In this document: piece after piece, positions 25,868 to 38,265 of the stretch
Layout of the letters: each line of letters begins with the position of its first letter
How positions within the stretch are numbered: position 1 is the first letter of the stretch
Assembly: GCA_020081605.1 (NCBI GenBank)
Contig: JAHREC010000011.1
Span: 2,790,001 to 2,854,000, forward strand
Length of the DNA: 64,000 bases
Source: Albifimbria verrucaria
Taxonomy: Eukaryota; Ascomycota; Sordariomycetes; Hypocreales; Stachybotryaceae
Reading direction: 5' to 3'
Notes under the pieces: generated by a model
Told to the model about the DNA's origin: nothing
Databases searched by the model: none
Seen by the model: the letters and a program-made list of their open reading frames with translations, nothing else
Position numbers and translations under genes: made by a program

Positions 25868-26654
25868 TGTGTTCAAGATCGCCAGCTGCAGCTACGTTGG
25901 CTTGTCGTGAAATAGAAGATGTGTCTTTCGAGTGTGCATTACGCTCGCGCGTTTGCAGGAAAGAGGGAAAGAGAAAGATAGTGGCTCCAGCAATAGGGGA
26001 AACGGACATCTAGGTATTACCCAAGATAGAAGCGTAGATGTGAGATATAAATGTTGGAAGCACGCATCAGACGCAGATTACAGGTCAATATGCAACATCG
26101 CAATCAAACAAAAAGAAAGAAAGAAAGAGTACCACCAATCTTTCGTCAGAAAGCTACCAGTTGTTACTAACTACCCCTACACTCCCTTCTATTTCCTCTC
26201 TTGATCAGTACACCTCACCCCGTCATGAACAAATACGAGCAACGAATTCGAAAAGAATGGAGAGCCATGAAGCTGATGAGCTGCTATTACACATTTTCAA
26301 ACGTTCCCATAAAAACGTTCTCTATCTCCTCTGCATAATCGAGGCTATACATGGTTTTGTTGCGCGGAAACCTACGTTCCCTATTGCGCTCTGTCTCGTA
26401 ACTCTCAGACTCCGAGAAAGGAAGCGAGGCATATGGTATCAAAACTCCCCAATCTCCCCTTCCCCCGTTACCTCGCCTTACATGATAGCCGGCGTTTGAT
26501 TTCCCTTGCCAAAAGAACCAATGAAAATGAATCCACGGCCCGTTAGATGTCCCCTTTTGTTTCCTTGTATCCTCCAGGGTCGGGCCCCCGTGTGCTCCAT
26601 GCATGATATGGTATATGGTATGGTATAATATCAACACGCCTACTTCTCCTCTCT
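25868..26654. other. Intergenic, convergent 3' ends
   Basis: 3' regions of the helicase and of the PRP24-like gene. It contains an AAGAAAG-rich tract near 26109-26128. No gene seen. Confidence 0.6.
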
Positions 26655-29600
26655 CTAAGCGCTGTTCTCGACGGCCTTGGATTCGGCCTCGGGCTTGAGT
26701 TCGATTTTGTCGCCGTTTGTGGCAACGTCATTATTGTTGCCGTTCGTAACGGGATTATTGTTTTGGTGCCGCTCGCCATAAACATAGCCTTAAAGTCAGC
26801 GTTCGATTTTGGGGCTGGCAACCCGTTTGTCAGCTTGGCGTCGCCTGCTTCAGAGGCTGCGGGTGCTGGCTTCTTCGGTGCGAAGCCCAGCCCACGCTTC
26901 GGGCCTGATTTACCAAGCACTGGACGTCGGATCGTCGTCGGTGGTGGCATCAGACCCTTTGCTGCTGCTGCAGTGGGGTTGCTCTTTTCTTCTCCTGCAC
27001 GGGACCGCCAATTCGATCCTCCGGATGCCACGCCTTGGCGTGCTTCAGCTCCTCCAGCGACCCCGTGCGCAGGGTGTGGCCCTCAAACTCAATACTATTC
27101 AGCTTAAGGCTCGCCCTACCAGCTGCGGCTGCGTCAGCAAACTCGATCTTTGCGCCACCGTGGCTAGGTAGCAGCACGAGCTTGACGACCGGACCATGAG
27201 GCTCAACGAGTGCGCGTACACGGGTATCATTGATCGTGTCGGGAAGGCCCATGAGGGCAACGGTGCGTGAAGAAATTTCAGCGGCAGTCGGCTTGGCTTG
27301 GTTGTCCCCTTCATTGGCGGTAGCGTCCTTCATAGATTCGTCGCCTTCAGCGTCACGGGGAGACTCGCCCTTTGCAGCATCGTTTGCAATCGCAATCTTA
27401 GCGGCGGGCTTGACCTTTGATTCCTTTGACACCTCGACTCGGAGAACCTGACCACGGATGTTGGCGTTGTTCACATCAGCAACGGCCTTCTGTGCCTGCT
27501 CCTTGCTCTCGAATTCAACGTAGGCAATACCCCTGCCTTTGCCGGCCATAGATCGCGGCACATTGATGCGCACAATCTTACCCGACTTTGAGAAGATGTC
27601 GCGCAGCTCGTCGTCTGTAACCATCCTGTTCAGATTCGATACATGAACCTCTCTACCCTCTGCAACGGCGCCTTCGCGGTTCTTCTTCTGTGCCGGGTTA
27701 GAATACTTGGCCAAAAACTTGTACTGTCCCTCCAATAGCATGCCGTCCTTCTTCACAGCTTCGGCGGAGGCCTCGCGGTCGCGGAAGGATACGTAGCAGA
27801 AGCGGCGGTGAGAATTGACCTTAAGGCTGGGCCATCGAATGCTTAAAATATCTCCACAATCTTCAAACAGGTTACGGATGTAAGCTTCATCAGCGGACGG
27901 GGAAGTTGGCAATGTAAACTGTCAGGTCGTATCCTGATTGCACAGTAATTTGAGCCTGACCAAAATACTTCTGGTCCCTGAGCAGCGCGGACTGAGCCTC
28001 TTCTGGAGAGCTAAACTCAATCAATGCCGTTGAGCTTTGGCCATCTTTTTCTCGTACAAGAGCGGTGATGCTGTTTATGTGCCCAAACTCTCGGAAATAT
28101 TGTCGCACCTTGGTCTGGGTGACATCATGAGGGAGTCCCTTGACAATGATGGTGGCATTTTCACGGTCGCGGCGTGCTGGTTGCTGCGCATCAGCGTTGT
28201 CTTGCTCGCCCTTGTGACGCTTGCTGACACCTTCCTCGCCTTCGGCATCCACTGCCTCCTCCCTCTTACGCTTAGGTCCAGCTGATGGCTCTTCTTCGGC
28301 CACCTCTTCTGCCACAGCCGCCGGAGCCTGTGCTTCGTAATAAGCAGCGTAGGCGGCCGCTTTCTCCTGTTGCTCACGCTCACGCCGCTTCTTGATTCCC
28401 TTTTCAGCCTTGTGAACCACGTCCGTAGCCCTGCGCACTGTTGCGGGCAACTCGTAGTCGTTGCAGTGTTGCAAGTAGACCTCAAGGACCTTTTCGGGCC
28501 AGTCGAGAGTTCGTCGGGCTGCAGCACGAGAAAGGACTGCGGTCGCTAGGCCCGGAATGCGGAAGCCCGCGCCGTTAGAGGACGGAGTCGGGCTCCTATT
28601 ATTCAGTGGATTGGACGAGAAAATCAGCATCTCCCACATATAGTATCTGAACCAAAAGTCGTGGCTATCCGCGTGGATTTGTACAGCAGCAAGCTTGTTC
28701 CACTGAGCTCTTGCCTCGTCTACTGCGCCCTTCTTTTCGGTCAGGTACTGGATATATATCCGCTCCAGACGAAACTTCGGGTCACCCTGAAAATCCTTCC
28801 CATACAGTCTCTGGCCAACGACATTGACATCCTCGAGGGCTGCGCCTAACCCGACGTCGGCAAGATCCACAGCTTCATCGGTAGCCGTAGCGTCCATTGC
28901 TGTCCGCTTTAGGAAGCCACACCACGCGACGTACATCTCGATCAAGTTCTCCATGCCGTTCTTGTATAGCTGGTCTTCACTCGTAGCGGCGTGCTTGATG
29001 GACTCGATCTCGCCAAAGGCCAGCTTCGCCTCCTCAGCGCACAGGATATATCTGTTCCACAGACGACCCGACCAAGGGCAGTGGCCGACTGCTCTGCGCA
29101 GGACGTCGAGCAGGTTCTCAGGCGACTGCAGGTCGGAGTGGGAGGAGGATAGAAAGACGATGTACGAGTGCCAGGTGTCCTCGTCGGTAGCAAAGACACC
29201 GGTCAAGGCGCGGGCAAACAGACCGCGACATAGGTCGAGGCCGATTTCGGGGTTGTCATTATTGCGCCTGCTCTGGAGCGTCTCCCAGTCGAGGTACTCG
29301 GCCATTATGGTCTTTTGGGCCTCGACGTCGCCAGTGCGCGCGGCCTTGCTGAGCTTGAACTCGAAAGGCTCGCGGGCAGCGATGAGACGTTTTGTGTCCT
29401 GAGCGCGAGCCGTCACCTCCTTCATGGCGTCTTCCCAAGCAGCGCGGTTATACTCGGAGAGAAAGCTTGAGAAGGCCTGGGAGGTATCGTCCCATGTGGC
29501 ATGTGGAGTCTGCAGGCGGTCGCGGTAAAGGTGTGAAATGCGCTTGATACCCTCAGGAGTCTTTGTCTTGGCAAGCAGCTCCATCTCGAGGGAGATCCAT

Positions 29601-29944
29601 CGGTCCCAGAGCTGGTGGCTGTCGTTGAGGCGGTACCTAATGGCCTCGTAGCCTTGCTGCCAGAGATCCAGGGCGGTGCCAAAGGAGAAGAGCTCGCGAC
29701 CCATGAGGCGATCCTCGTCGGACCAGCCGGGAGCGTCAGGGTTCTGACTGTCGGCCCAGAGGGACCAAAAATAGTTGCAGTAGGCAAGCCATATGCGCAA
29801 GGAACCAGGCTCTGCGCCGACTGCGCGCTTGTAGATCTCGACTGCGTTGACGCGCTGCTCTAGGTCGGAGGCGGTGCGGGAGGTCTCGTCGAGGTAAGCC
29901 AACCAGCTGTCTTCGCCCACAGGGTTGGCCATGGTGGTGGTCAT
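26655..29944 (-). CDS. PRP24: U6 snRNP assembly factor, PRP24/SART3 type (HAT repeats plus four RRMs)
   Basis: Splicing factor that anneals U4 and U6 RNA and recycles U6 snRNP. It is intronless as read and about 1097 aa after correction. The N-terminal half has HAT helical repeats (LAYCNYFWSLW, LWDRWISLEMELL, DFWFRYYMWEML), the arrangement of human SART3 rather than the short yeast Prp24. A basic coiled-coil and nuclear signal (GIKKRREREQQEK, PKRKREE) follow. Four RRM domains come next, starting at ATIIVKGLPHD, LTVYIANFPP, REVHVSNLNR and SRTVALMGLP. Near the end ADFKAMFMASG matches the conserved Lsm-ring-binding peptide, here followed by an extra Asn/Glu-rich tail of about 35 residues. Three frame breaks near 27895 (two bases), 26992 and 26757 lie in C or A runs. 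The start is ATG 29944; ATG 29932 is an alternative four codons downstream. Confidence 0.92.
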
Positions 29945-32900
29945 CGAGAGGGTGGATGCTGGTAAGTGGGCATTACAAGGACGGGAAGATCCTGGAGAGG
30001 GGGTAAGGAAAGGGAGGGAGAGGAGAGTGAGAGCAACGGCAACGATGATGTCGGTAGCCGTTGCGATGGTTGTGATAGCGAGGTGAGTGGTGGTGGTGGT
30101 GGTGGCTGGCCTCAGATGGGTATTGAAGAAACAGTTTTGATGACAAACGAGTATCGGGCGGATGTCGGCCGAAGCAGGCGAATATGCGACGAGACGGGTC
30201 GCAGGGCTCCTTGAAGACGACGACGACGACGACAGCGTTCGCAAAGGCTGGTCTGGGAACCCGATCCGTGGCGTGGGCAGCGTGCGACTGCGGTGGTGCA
30301 AGGTGAAGCAAAGATAAGTTCAGGTCAGGGCAAGGTGAGGTCGGAAAGATGTAGGCAGGTACGGCACGTACATAGGTAGTACAGTAGGTAGGCACAGGCT
30401 ACAGACAGACACACACAAACAGACACAGACACACAGGCAGATGGACAAGCCAAAGGCGTGCAGCAGGCAGGGGTCAGGTAGGTCGGGTAGGCACCCGGAT
30501 TGGCTGGATGGGGGAGAAGTGGGGTTCTGGAGCTCGAACGGGGGCCTGGACTTTCGCTCCGTGGGAAGGAAGGCGCGCTGCGGATGCGATTTCGATGTCT
30601 GGGGTGCCTGCCTGCCTGTGCCTGCCATTTGCCGTCTGTCGCTGGATAAAAGGTACCTCCCTTGTACTCCGTGAGGTGCAGCCGCGCACCCGGCTGAGCT
30701 TGCTGAGGTGCTACGTAGTAGGTAGCTGTTACGTAGCACCCGACTTCGCCATGGGCATGGAGAATAAAGTCCGATGTCTCTGCCCACACTCGGCTTAAAC
30801 CCGGACCCTCTTTGGCCCAAAAAGGCCCCTTGACACCCAGCCTGGCCAAACAACAGGTGATTTTAATATTTTTTTATTTCCCTTCTTTTTTTAGGTCAAT
30901 AAGCATGACAAGAGCCTGGTGTTCGGGGTCTCGGGCTGTTACCATTGAACGGGGTGCCGTCATGTTGATCAACGGGGACCCTTACGTCGACATGACCTAT
31001 GCACAAGACGTCGACAGAAGGTGGAGCTCCAATTTCGAAAGTCCAGAACCAGATCCACCATACAACGAACAATGAAAGCAGCCATACTACCTAATCATTG
31101 CCTATCTACCTTTTTTTTTTTCGGTCGCTTCAAATTCTCCCTCAGAACGGGTTCTGCTGACGCCAAGTCAACATCAAAATTGCGCTTACATCACCTGCGA
31201 CCCGTCATGATTGCAAAACAGCCCCCTCCCTCTCTCCCTTTTCCGACACCCGCTGCTGAATCTAGCCTACAGACATGATCTCCCGGGAGTCGCGGGCTGA
31301 GTATTTGGACCCCGTGTCTGGTGAGCCATCAGGTGCAGTGTCGATCAGTTCTAGACCACGGTCGTGCCCCTCTTAGTCACTGGTGTATTGTGCACAAATG
31401 CTGTAGCTGGCTGCATGGCAGCCTCGCCTGGCCTATGGGGGCCGGCTGGATCCTGCTTTTCAAGGTTTCCGTGGCTTTCCTGGTTTTCTTTTGTTCCTTT
31501 TATTGCTCGTGGCTGATGTGTGGCTTCCATGATGTTCGAAAAAATGCTCCGGTTCGGGGATGCAGAAGCAAGTCTGCAGGTCCCGCCTTTCAGAACCCGG
31601 CAGGCAGGTAACTTGACTTGTTTCTGCTATGAAACCGGGCGTGGGGTGGGAGGATTTATTGTGCCTGTTCTGGATAAAGACATCCGTCCGTGGCTGCATA
31701 GTATTCTCGTTGCCCGCATCTATCTATCTTGAGGTCGTGGAACTAGTCTCTCTTTTGGGAGTGACCATGCTTCTCGTTACCAACTACAACCTGTTTTGAC
31801 CAGGGTCGGGTCTATCTGCTTATGGTCAGACTGCTAGTAGCAGACTGCTAGTACAAAGCACCCCAGAATCAGCATATACTATCGGAACGCGCATGTCTAG
31901 GAAACTCTGACATATCACATCACTGCCGTGTTCCCAATCCAGACAGTCATCAGTGAACCATTGGAGGGCAACATCAGCCGATTCCTGTTTGACATCATTT
32001 TCTCTAGCTTTCACCTGTCAGATAGTCCTTCGTCTTGGACCAAGGGCGAGGGTCTCGTTCAATTGCCTCGGAAATGCTGCATTCACTGCCTTTGTTCTGG
32101 TGGCGCCGCTGTGCACGGCATGCGACGCAATGGCCGGCAAGGCTCCAATAGGGAACGATCAGCATCCCCAGGCGTCCAGTATCAGTAAGTAGTACCACAT
32201 GGACGTGCGAATCGCCTCCAATCGTATCAGATCGCTTCCGGCTATTACTGCACGAATGTGTCTGTTCGCTGAGGGGTCAGGGCGAGCCGGATCTACGATT
32301 TGACAGATGAGGCAAGGATCCAGGGCTAGATGAATAGTAGAAAAAGATCTGCGGCCTCTGAAAAAAAAGAAGAAGAAAAAAACCGATACTCATCACCGTC
32401 CACGACGTTGCATCCAACTTGTACATATGTCGATATTCCCTCTGAGCTGAAGCATGGGCACGGGTACTGTGTGTAATCAGATGTGAATTTATAGGATGCA
32501 GATAAATAACGAATACATGAGTGACATACAACCGAAATCATAATCGATATATTGCCCGGTTTTTTAAGAGTTTTTTAAGAATTTTTTAAAAAAATTTAAA
32601 AATTTAAAAAAAAAACAGATAGTAACAATAACGGCTTAATCTTCTTGAGACAAACAAGGAGAGCGATGGAATTGTTTATTTGTTTTCCATAACATTGTTA
32701 TTTGTGGTATGTTTCTCTATCAGCTGGCTGAGGCTAGACATGAATTCCTAGGTCCAAGAATCATTAACAGCGAACAGCCAGTCATGCGTGTTCCTAATGG
32801 CTGACAGCGGTGACATCAATACCTTCCATAGACAACCTCAATTTAGCTAATGCACGGAGCACACATCCCCATAAAGGCAGTTAAAGGCATCAACGATTAA

Positions 32901-35263
32901 TCTCTATCGTCTGTGTCAGATAAAGAGGATGTTTCGACAGACGCGAGCTACCTGCCTACCCTGTAGCTGTCATCCGGTCTCCTGGCACACGCGTGGCTTT
33001 TCCCGAAATTGAGGGCTGAAAATGGACGCATGGGGCATGGAAGGCGAAGCATTCTGGTGTGGGCGGGGCTGAATTCTGAAACCGGGACCCTTTGACCCTA
33101 TTATGGACCGTGCTTGGCAGGGGTCGATGCTTTTCGCTGGTCCGTGTGTTCACTGAGCTGGGCAAAGAAGTTGGCCTGAGTATTGTTTGGAGGAGCGATT
33201 GCTTGTTGTTTGGAGACATGATTTCAACACGTACGAGCAGGACGACAACATGAGAGACCGCCGAGCGTGCGTGTCATGGCAGCAGAAATGCTCTGTCGGA
33301 GACCGAAACGCAAGCTGTCGCAGAAGCGCTCTCTCCCTCATGCTGATCGTCATACCCCGGTGGAACCTCGTGTGCCCTGCGCCCCGGGGATCGCCGTTGG
33401 GTGACGGGCATTGCAACCCTTATTTGCGGTTCTATGGCCCATCTAAGCGCGGGACCAAGATTTGGCATCTGCAACAGACGACGACGACCAACAATATCAA
33501 CAAGCTCATTTGTGCAGAGTCGCGTTACAGATATGCATGTTGGCGGGAGGGCAGGGTGCAGAACCCCATCCTGGCAATATAGATGGCCAAGGCATTGACG
33601 GGTCCGTTCCGCAGTCGCTGTAGGCTCCCACCACGAAGTTGGATAGAGGCCAGCCAGCCAAACGCACTGTACAAACATTCAATTACGGCTCATGGGCAGT
33701 CTTGGGAGGCCCCGGGAAGAGGCGTCAGATGCTGCGTGAGCCACCCCTTGCCGATTACAGATAATCAAGCCGTTGCTGCATGGGTGTTGGTTTGCCGCGA
33801 CCCGTTGGAGGAGGAACAGAGTGATGACCACAGTCTTGGCATTTGCTTTTCTCGGGTAGGTCTATACGATTTTCCAACGTCTGTTCTTGGTTGTACGAGA
33901 CGGACGAACTGCCGGAGGAGGGAAATGCAACGTTGAGCAAAGACATGCAGCATCGGCGACAGACCTTCTATAAACAGGTACTTCCAGAAGCAGTAATGGC
34001 GGCGGCGGCGGCGGCATGGGACCAGGTTACACAGCTCTCGGCTAACGAGGCCTCAATCAAAGAAAGACCTTACCTTGTCCCGGCTGAAGCGGGCTGCATA
34101 AAAGCAAACTAGCGCTTCCCTCAGGAGTTGATGCCCTGCTCGTTTTCTAATGACGATGTAGAAAGATATGCATATGTAGTAAAAAATCCCGGCAGCTGGA
34201 CAGGCTGGCCGACCTACTCAGTGGGCAAGCTGCAACGTGCGAACCCGACTAGAGCCCTCCGTCTCGCGCACATGCACATGCGCATGCCCATGCGTAGCAC
34301 AAAAGGGTTGCACAAAACATATCGTCTCTCGTAAATGTCTCCATCTGCTCGCATTGACCGACTTGCCCAAGCAGACGGGCCCATGTCCATGCTCGGCACT
34401 AACACAACTTGGTTCCTGGCACTAAGACGCTACCCGTCCGCCTCTCCCACTCGGGCGACGGCAAGTACCTGGGAAATACCTTTGCGCGAGGCCATCTGGC
34501 CAGCGGCTGCGGGAGAGCCTTGCAGGTACCAGACGTCTCCACTGATGGGCTGCGACGGTTGCCCATCTTGAACGGCCTCCTGGATGTAGCACCAACGCCA
34601 GCCTGTGCCAGTCCGCTTTGGGAGACCCTTTGACCCCGTATTCAGGTGCTCATTGGGCGTTTGTTACTGTCCAGTTCAGCAGCAGCCTTTCGGACTCCCT
34701 CCTTACCTTACCGTACCTTACCTTACCTCACACACACACACGCTCACTTCAGACACTCACTTTACCACTTTCTCCTTCTTTCGACTTCAGCCCTTCCTTC
34801 TTTTCTTTTTCCAACCTTCATCGTCGCTCTCTCTGTCTCCAGCTGCGGCTGCTGCCCTCGTTTTTTTCTTCTTTCCGTCCTTCTATTCGTTCCATCGAGA
34901 TTCCTCACCCTCCAGTCGTTCCTTTGGACCCAACCACTCGACACGCCTGCATTCCTCCCAGGCCTCCTCCGCCGCTCATCTTCCATTCCGACGGCTTGGC
35001 AGCGTTCCACGCAGCTGCATCACCTTTCTATTAAGTCATTGTGTAAATCGACGGCCACCACTTGAGACATTCGCCGCGACCGCGTTTGTGCCCGCCTCTC
35101 CACCTCCACACATCAATCCACCCTCGGCTGTCCTTGCTCCGACGTTCTAATCCGTCCCTCGCCTCTTCTGAACCACGACGTCCCCTCTTCCCGGCTTCAG
35201 ACCTTCGTGGTGTCGGTTTCACCTTCTGCGCCTTGGCCGACCTGAACTAAGCTCTCCTTCACC
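29945..35263. other. Long gene-poor region
   Basis: 5.3 kb with no open frame that shows codon bias, family resemblance or credible splicing. It includes the promoter of the PRP24-like gene, with AGGTAG/GTACGT motifs near 30360-30400 and a CA/GACACA tract near 30410-30440. There is an AT-rich patch at 32560-32618 and a GGC tract near 33994-34014. CTTACC and CA repeats near 34700-34745 lead into a CT-rich, probably untranslated leader of the CFEM gene. It could be a long regulatory region, non-coding RNA or decayed sequence. Confidence 0.5.
32560..32618. other. AT-rich patch of T-runs then A-runs
   Basis: About 60 bases made almost only of TTTTTTAAGA-like units followed by A-runs and AAATTTAAAA. 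It stands out sharply from flanking sequence of balanced composition. Confidence 0.6.
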
Positions 35264-36387
35264 ATGCGAAGCTTTCTTTCCGTCGTCGGTGCTCTGAGCG
35301 CCTTGCAGCTGCTCACCGTCGCGGCTCAGGACGTCGTCCCGCCGTGTGTTGTGAGTCGTCGACTCAATCCAACTGCCATGCGAACTGCGTACTGACTCTT
35401 CAACCAGGCCGAGTGTGCTGCTGATGTTCGAGGCGGCTTCAACACCTTCCAGTGCGGCAGTGCCGATGACAAGGCTTGTCTGTGCAACAAGGCCGACTTC
35501 AAAAACGGCATCCGGGACTGTGCAAAGGCCAAGTGCGGCGCAACTGACGCCAACGTCGACACTTATTTCACCACGGACCTTTGCCTGAGTACGCCTGCCT
35601 TCAGCCCGCATCTTCATGATCTCTTCGACCATTCACTTACTCTGAACAGACATAGCCGCCCCTGCCCCGGCACCCGAGTCCTCGGCTGCGCCAGCTGCCG
35701 AATCTTCAGCTCCTCCCGCTCCAGAGTCCAGCGCACCTCCAGCTGCTGAGTCCAGTGCACCCCGGCTCCGGAGTCGAGTGCTCCTCCCCAGACCACCTCC
35801 GAACCCCGGCACCGGCCACATCGCAGGCTCCATCCTCCTCCGCACCTCCTCCTACCACCAGCGCAGCGCCATCGACAGCAGCACCATCCTCCTCTGCCTC
35901 GGAGGCTGCCGTATGTAGCACCCTTCAGCATCCCTGACTATGTACACTGACATAAATGTAGTCTACCGAGGCTGTATCCTCATCAAGCACAACACTTGTC
36001 ACGTCCACTGCCTCGGCTAGCTCCTCGGCTAGCTCTTCATCTGAGTCCTCGGCTGCTCCCACTTCAACTGGTGCCACCGACACCGACAAGGACAAGAGCG
36101 AGAAGGACGATGCGGAGGAATCCAACAGCTCTAGCGGATTGTCCACCGGTGCAAAGGCCGGTATCGCCGTTGGTGTCATTGCGCTCATTATTGCCATTCT
36201 TGGCCTTATCCTCTGCGTTATTGCACGCAAGAAGAACCAGTCTAAGCGCGCAGCTCCCCAGATCTCTAAGCCCATGCCCGGCTACGGGCCGTCAGACGAC
36301 GCTCACTATGAGAAGTATGGTGACATTGAGATGACCACCAGGTACGAGGATATGCTGCCGCGACAGCAACCCAGGACAATGGTGTAA
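35264..36387 (+). CDS. CFEM-domain cell-surface protein with transmembrane helix
   Basis: Exons 35264-35350, 35408-35588, 35650-35910 and 35962-36387 give about 318 aa. A signal peptide (MRSFLSVVGALSALQLLTVAA) precedes a CFEM domain with eight cysteines: VPPC, AEC, FQC, the ACLC pair, RDC, AKC and DLC. An Ala/Pro/Ser/Glu repeat stalk built of APESSAPP units follows, then an acidic Ser-rich part. One membrane helix (AGIAVGVIALIIAILGLILC) precedes a basic stop-transfer KKNQSKR and a short cytoplasmic tail. CFEM proteins are fungal surface proteins, some of which bind haem or act as receptors. This one has the signal-CFEM-stalk-TM layout of a membrane receptor or sensor, but its ligand is unknown. 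Two single C losses within the stalk (near 35760 and 35806) break the frame. Confidence 0.88.
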
Positions 36388-36824
36388 TGAGGGGAGTCAG
36401 CCGGCGAGCATATAGAAAGAATTACAGATATGGATTGTAAGCATGTTGAATTTTGGTCATGTATGGAACGTTCTGTGAGTAGCATATTTGAGAGGGATGT
36501 GACTGGGGATATTTCGAGCAGATCTCAATCAGAGGTCTGCGTTCCAGCATTCCAGCAGGACTGTAGTGGCTAGGTATATACGTGCCCGAGGGTTCCTCGT
36601 CTGGACGGTCCCAGGATCGGTTTCATTTTGAGCGGTTTCGCTTTTGCGACATATTTGATTTAACGCGTTGAGGAGCTGTACAGCTATTCAATGTACATAT
36701 TTTTACATGTTTTGCTAAAATTACAAACCTCGAGATACCCGAAGCTGCGCTCGATCTAACTGATGCATGAGAGTGTGTGGTGTAGTGTGTGCAGGATGAC
36801 ATCTATCGAATAAGGGGCCCTCGT
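36388..36824. other. Intergenic, convergent 3' ends
   Basis: Space between the stop codons of the CFEM gene and of MRPL22. Nothing else recognised. Confidence 0.6.
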
Positions 36825-37991
36825 CTACCATGAGTAGTATGGTCGCTGGCCATGGATGCTGCGGTTGGGCAGATGAACCCATGGGCCCTTGGAGGTCTTC
36901 TTCGCCTCTCGCTCCTCGTGCTCTCGTATCCTCGTCCGCTCCTCCTTGAGTACAACAGTGAAGCCTAGGGGTGGTTAGTCAGCAAACCGTCTTCTGGTGA
37001 GGTACTCTAAAAGGGGCTCATGTGAATGGCTCTATACGTACTTGTCGCGGGATGCTTGATGATACCCATTCTTCCTCGGCCCTTGTAGTCAATCTCCCTG
37101 CCACGCCACGGGCCACGTCCGACCCAGGACTGGGCGACGTAGATCTGCGACGGGTCGCTAACCTCGATCCATCGGCCGTCGACCGTCTTGATCTTGCGAG
37201 GAGACTCGAGCAGCTCTCCGTTGAGCTTGCCCAGGCCCATGCCGCGCTGGGCGATGGCCAGATCACGCGCCTCCTCGAGATAGTAGCGCATCTCGCGGGC
37301 CATCTTCTTCTTGGACCACTGCATCTGAACGATGGCGTCGTCGAGCGTCTTGCCGGCAATCTGACGGCTCAGCATGACAAGCTTCTTAACACTGGTGGGC
37401 AGGAACTCGCTCTTGTGCAGCAGCTGGCGTTCCGTAGAGGCGATGCGCTCGTCGCGGGTGAGGCGGCCGCCACGGCGGACCAGCTGGATGACCTTCTTGC
37501 GCTGCCAGCGCACGCGGGCCAGCGGATCGGGATCCAGCTTCATGGCGGTGTTGGCGGGCGTGCGAACGACGGCCGAGGAGCCGGCCTGGGATTTGCTGGG
37601 GTCAAGGGAACAGCGGGTTTGGCGTCTTCGATCTCGTCCTGGAAGATGCTGCCCTGGGTCTTGTCGGAGAACTTGCGCTCGAGGAACTGCTGGCGCATCC
37701 TGGGGTCGTCGAGCTCTGAGTAGGTCGAGTCCTGGGCATCTGCGTTCTTGTTGCCGCGGAGCTTGGACCACGGCTTGAAGACATTGTCAAGCCACTTGTG
37801 ACGGCGTTGGATCGAGGGTCCCAGGTTGGCCGTGAGGACGGGTGCTGGAGGACCAGTTCGAGGAACGGATCCGGCTGGAGGAAGATGAAGTTAGCAATTG
37901 AGACCGGGACCATTGACGGTGTGTGTTGGATTTTTGTTGCAGGGAGCTTACCTGGCAACGCCAGCCGTCTCGCGGCTAGACGTAGACTCAT
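36825..37991 (-). CDS. MRPL22: Mitochondrial large-subunit ribosomal protein uL22m
   Basis: Exons are 37952-37991, 37042-37874 and 36825-36964, about 337 aa. The N-terminus MSLRLAARRLALP is Arg/Ala/Leu-rich and suits mitochondrial import. The uL22 core is at about residues 150-290: LPTSVKKLVMLSRQIAGKTL, DDAIVQMQWSKKKMAREM, and YVAQSWVGRGPWRGREIDYKG. The last exon adds the conserved fungal C-terminus VVLKEERTRIREHEEREAK and ends QRPYYSW. Reading straight on instead of splicing at the GTACGT donor (37041) would end in AIHMSPF and lose this tail. One C is missing near 37612 (CCC run). Known role: lines the peptide exit tunnel of the mitoribosome. Its start is 274 bases from that of COX9 on the other strand. 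Confidence 0.9.
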
Positions 37992-38265
37992 GGCCGGATG
38001 GTGGATTGTGATTGAACTCTTCCTCCAAGGAAATGCTCACGAGGCGTGCTTCGTTTGCTGGAATCTGCCCCCAAAAGTAGATTCTTTTTCAATGGCCGAC
38101 GTTTCGCCGATGCACCAAGCTACGCGTCACGTGATACAGCTTCCTAGCGTGATTAACATCAGATCATGCTTCGCACCTGTCTCCGAACCACAACGACCTC
38201 ATCGAACCTCACAGCTTTACGCCCCAACCGACCGCCTCAAACGCACCGAAAAACACACAATCAAA

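Noticed and set aside
33187..33678. Overlapping open frames of about 130 codons on both strands
   Set aside because: Neither shows domain-like sequence; they mirror each other in GC-balanced intergenic DNA.
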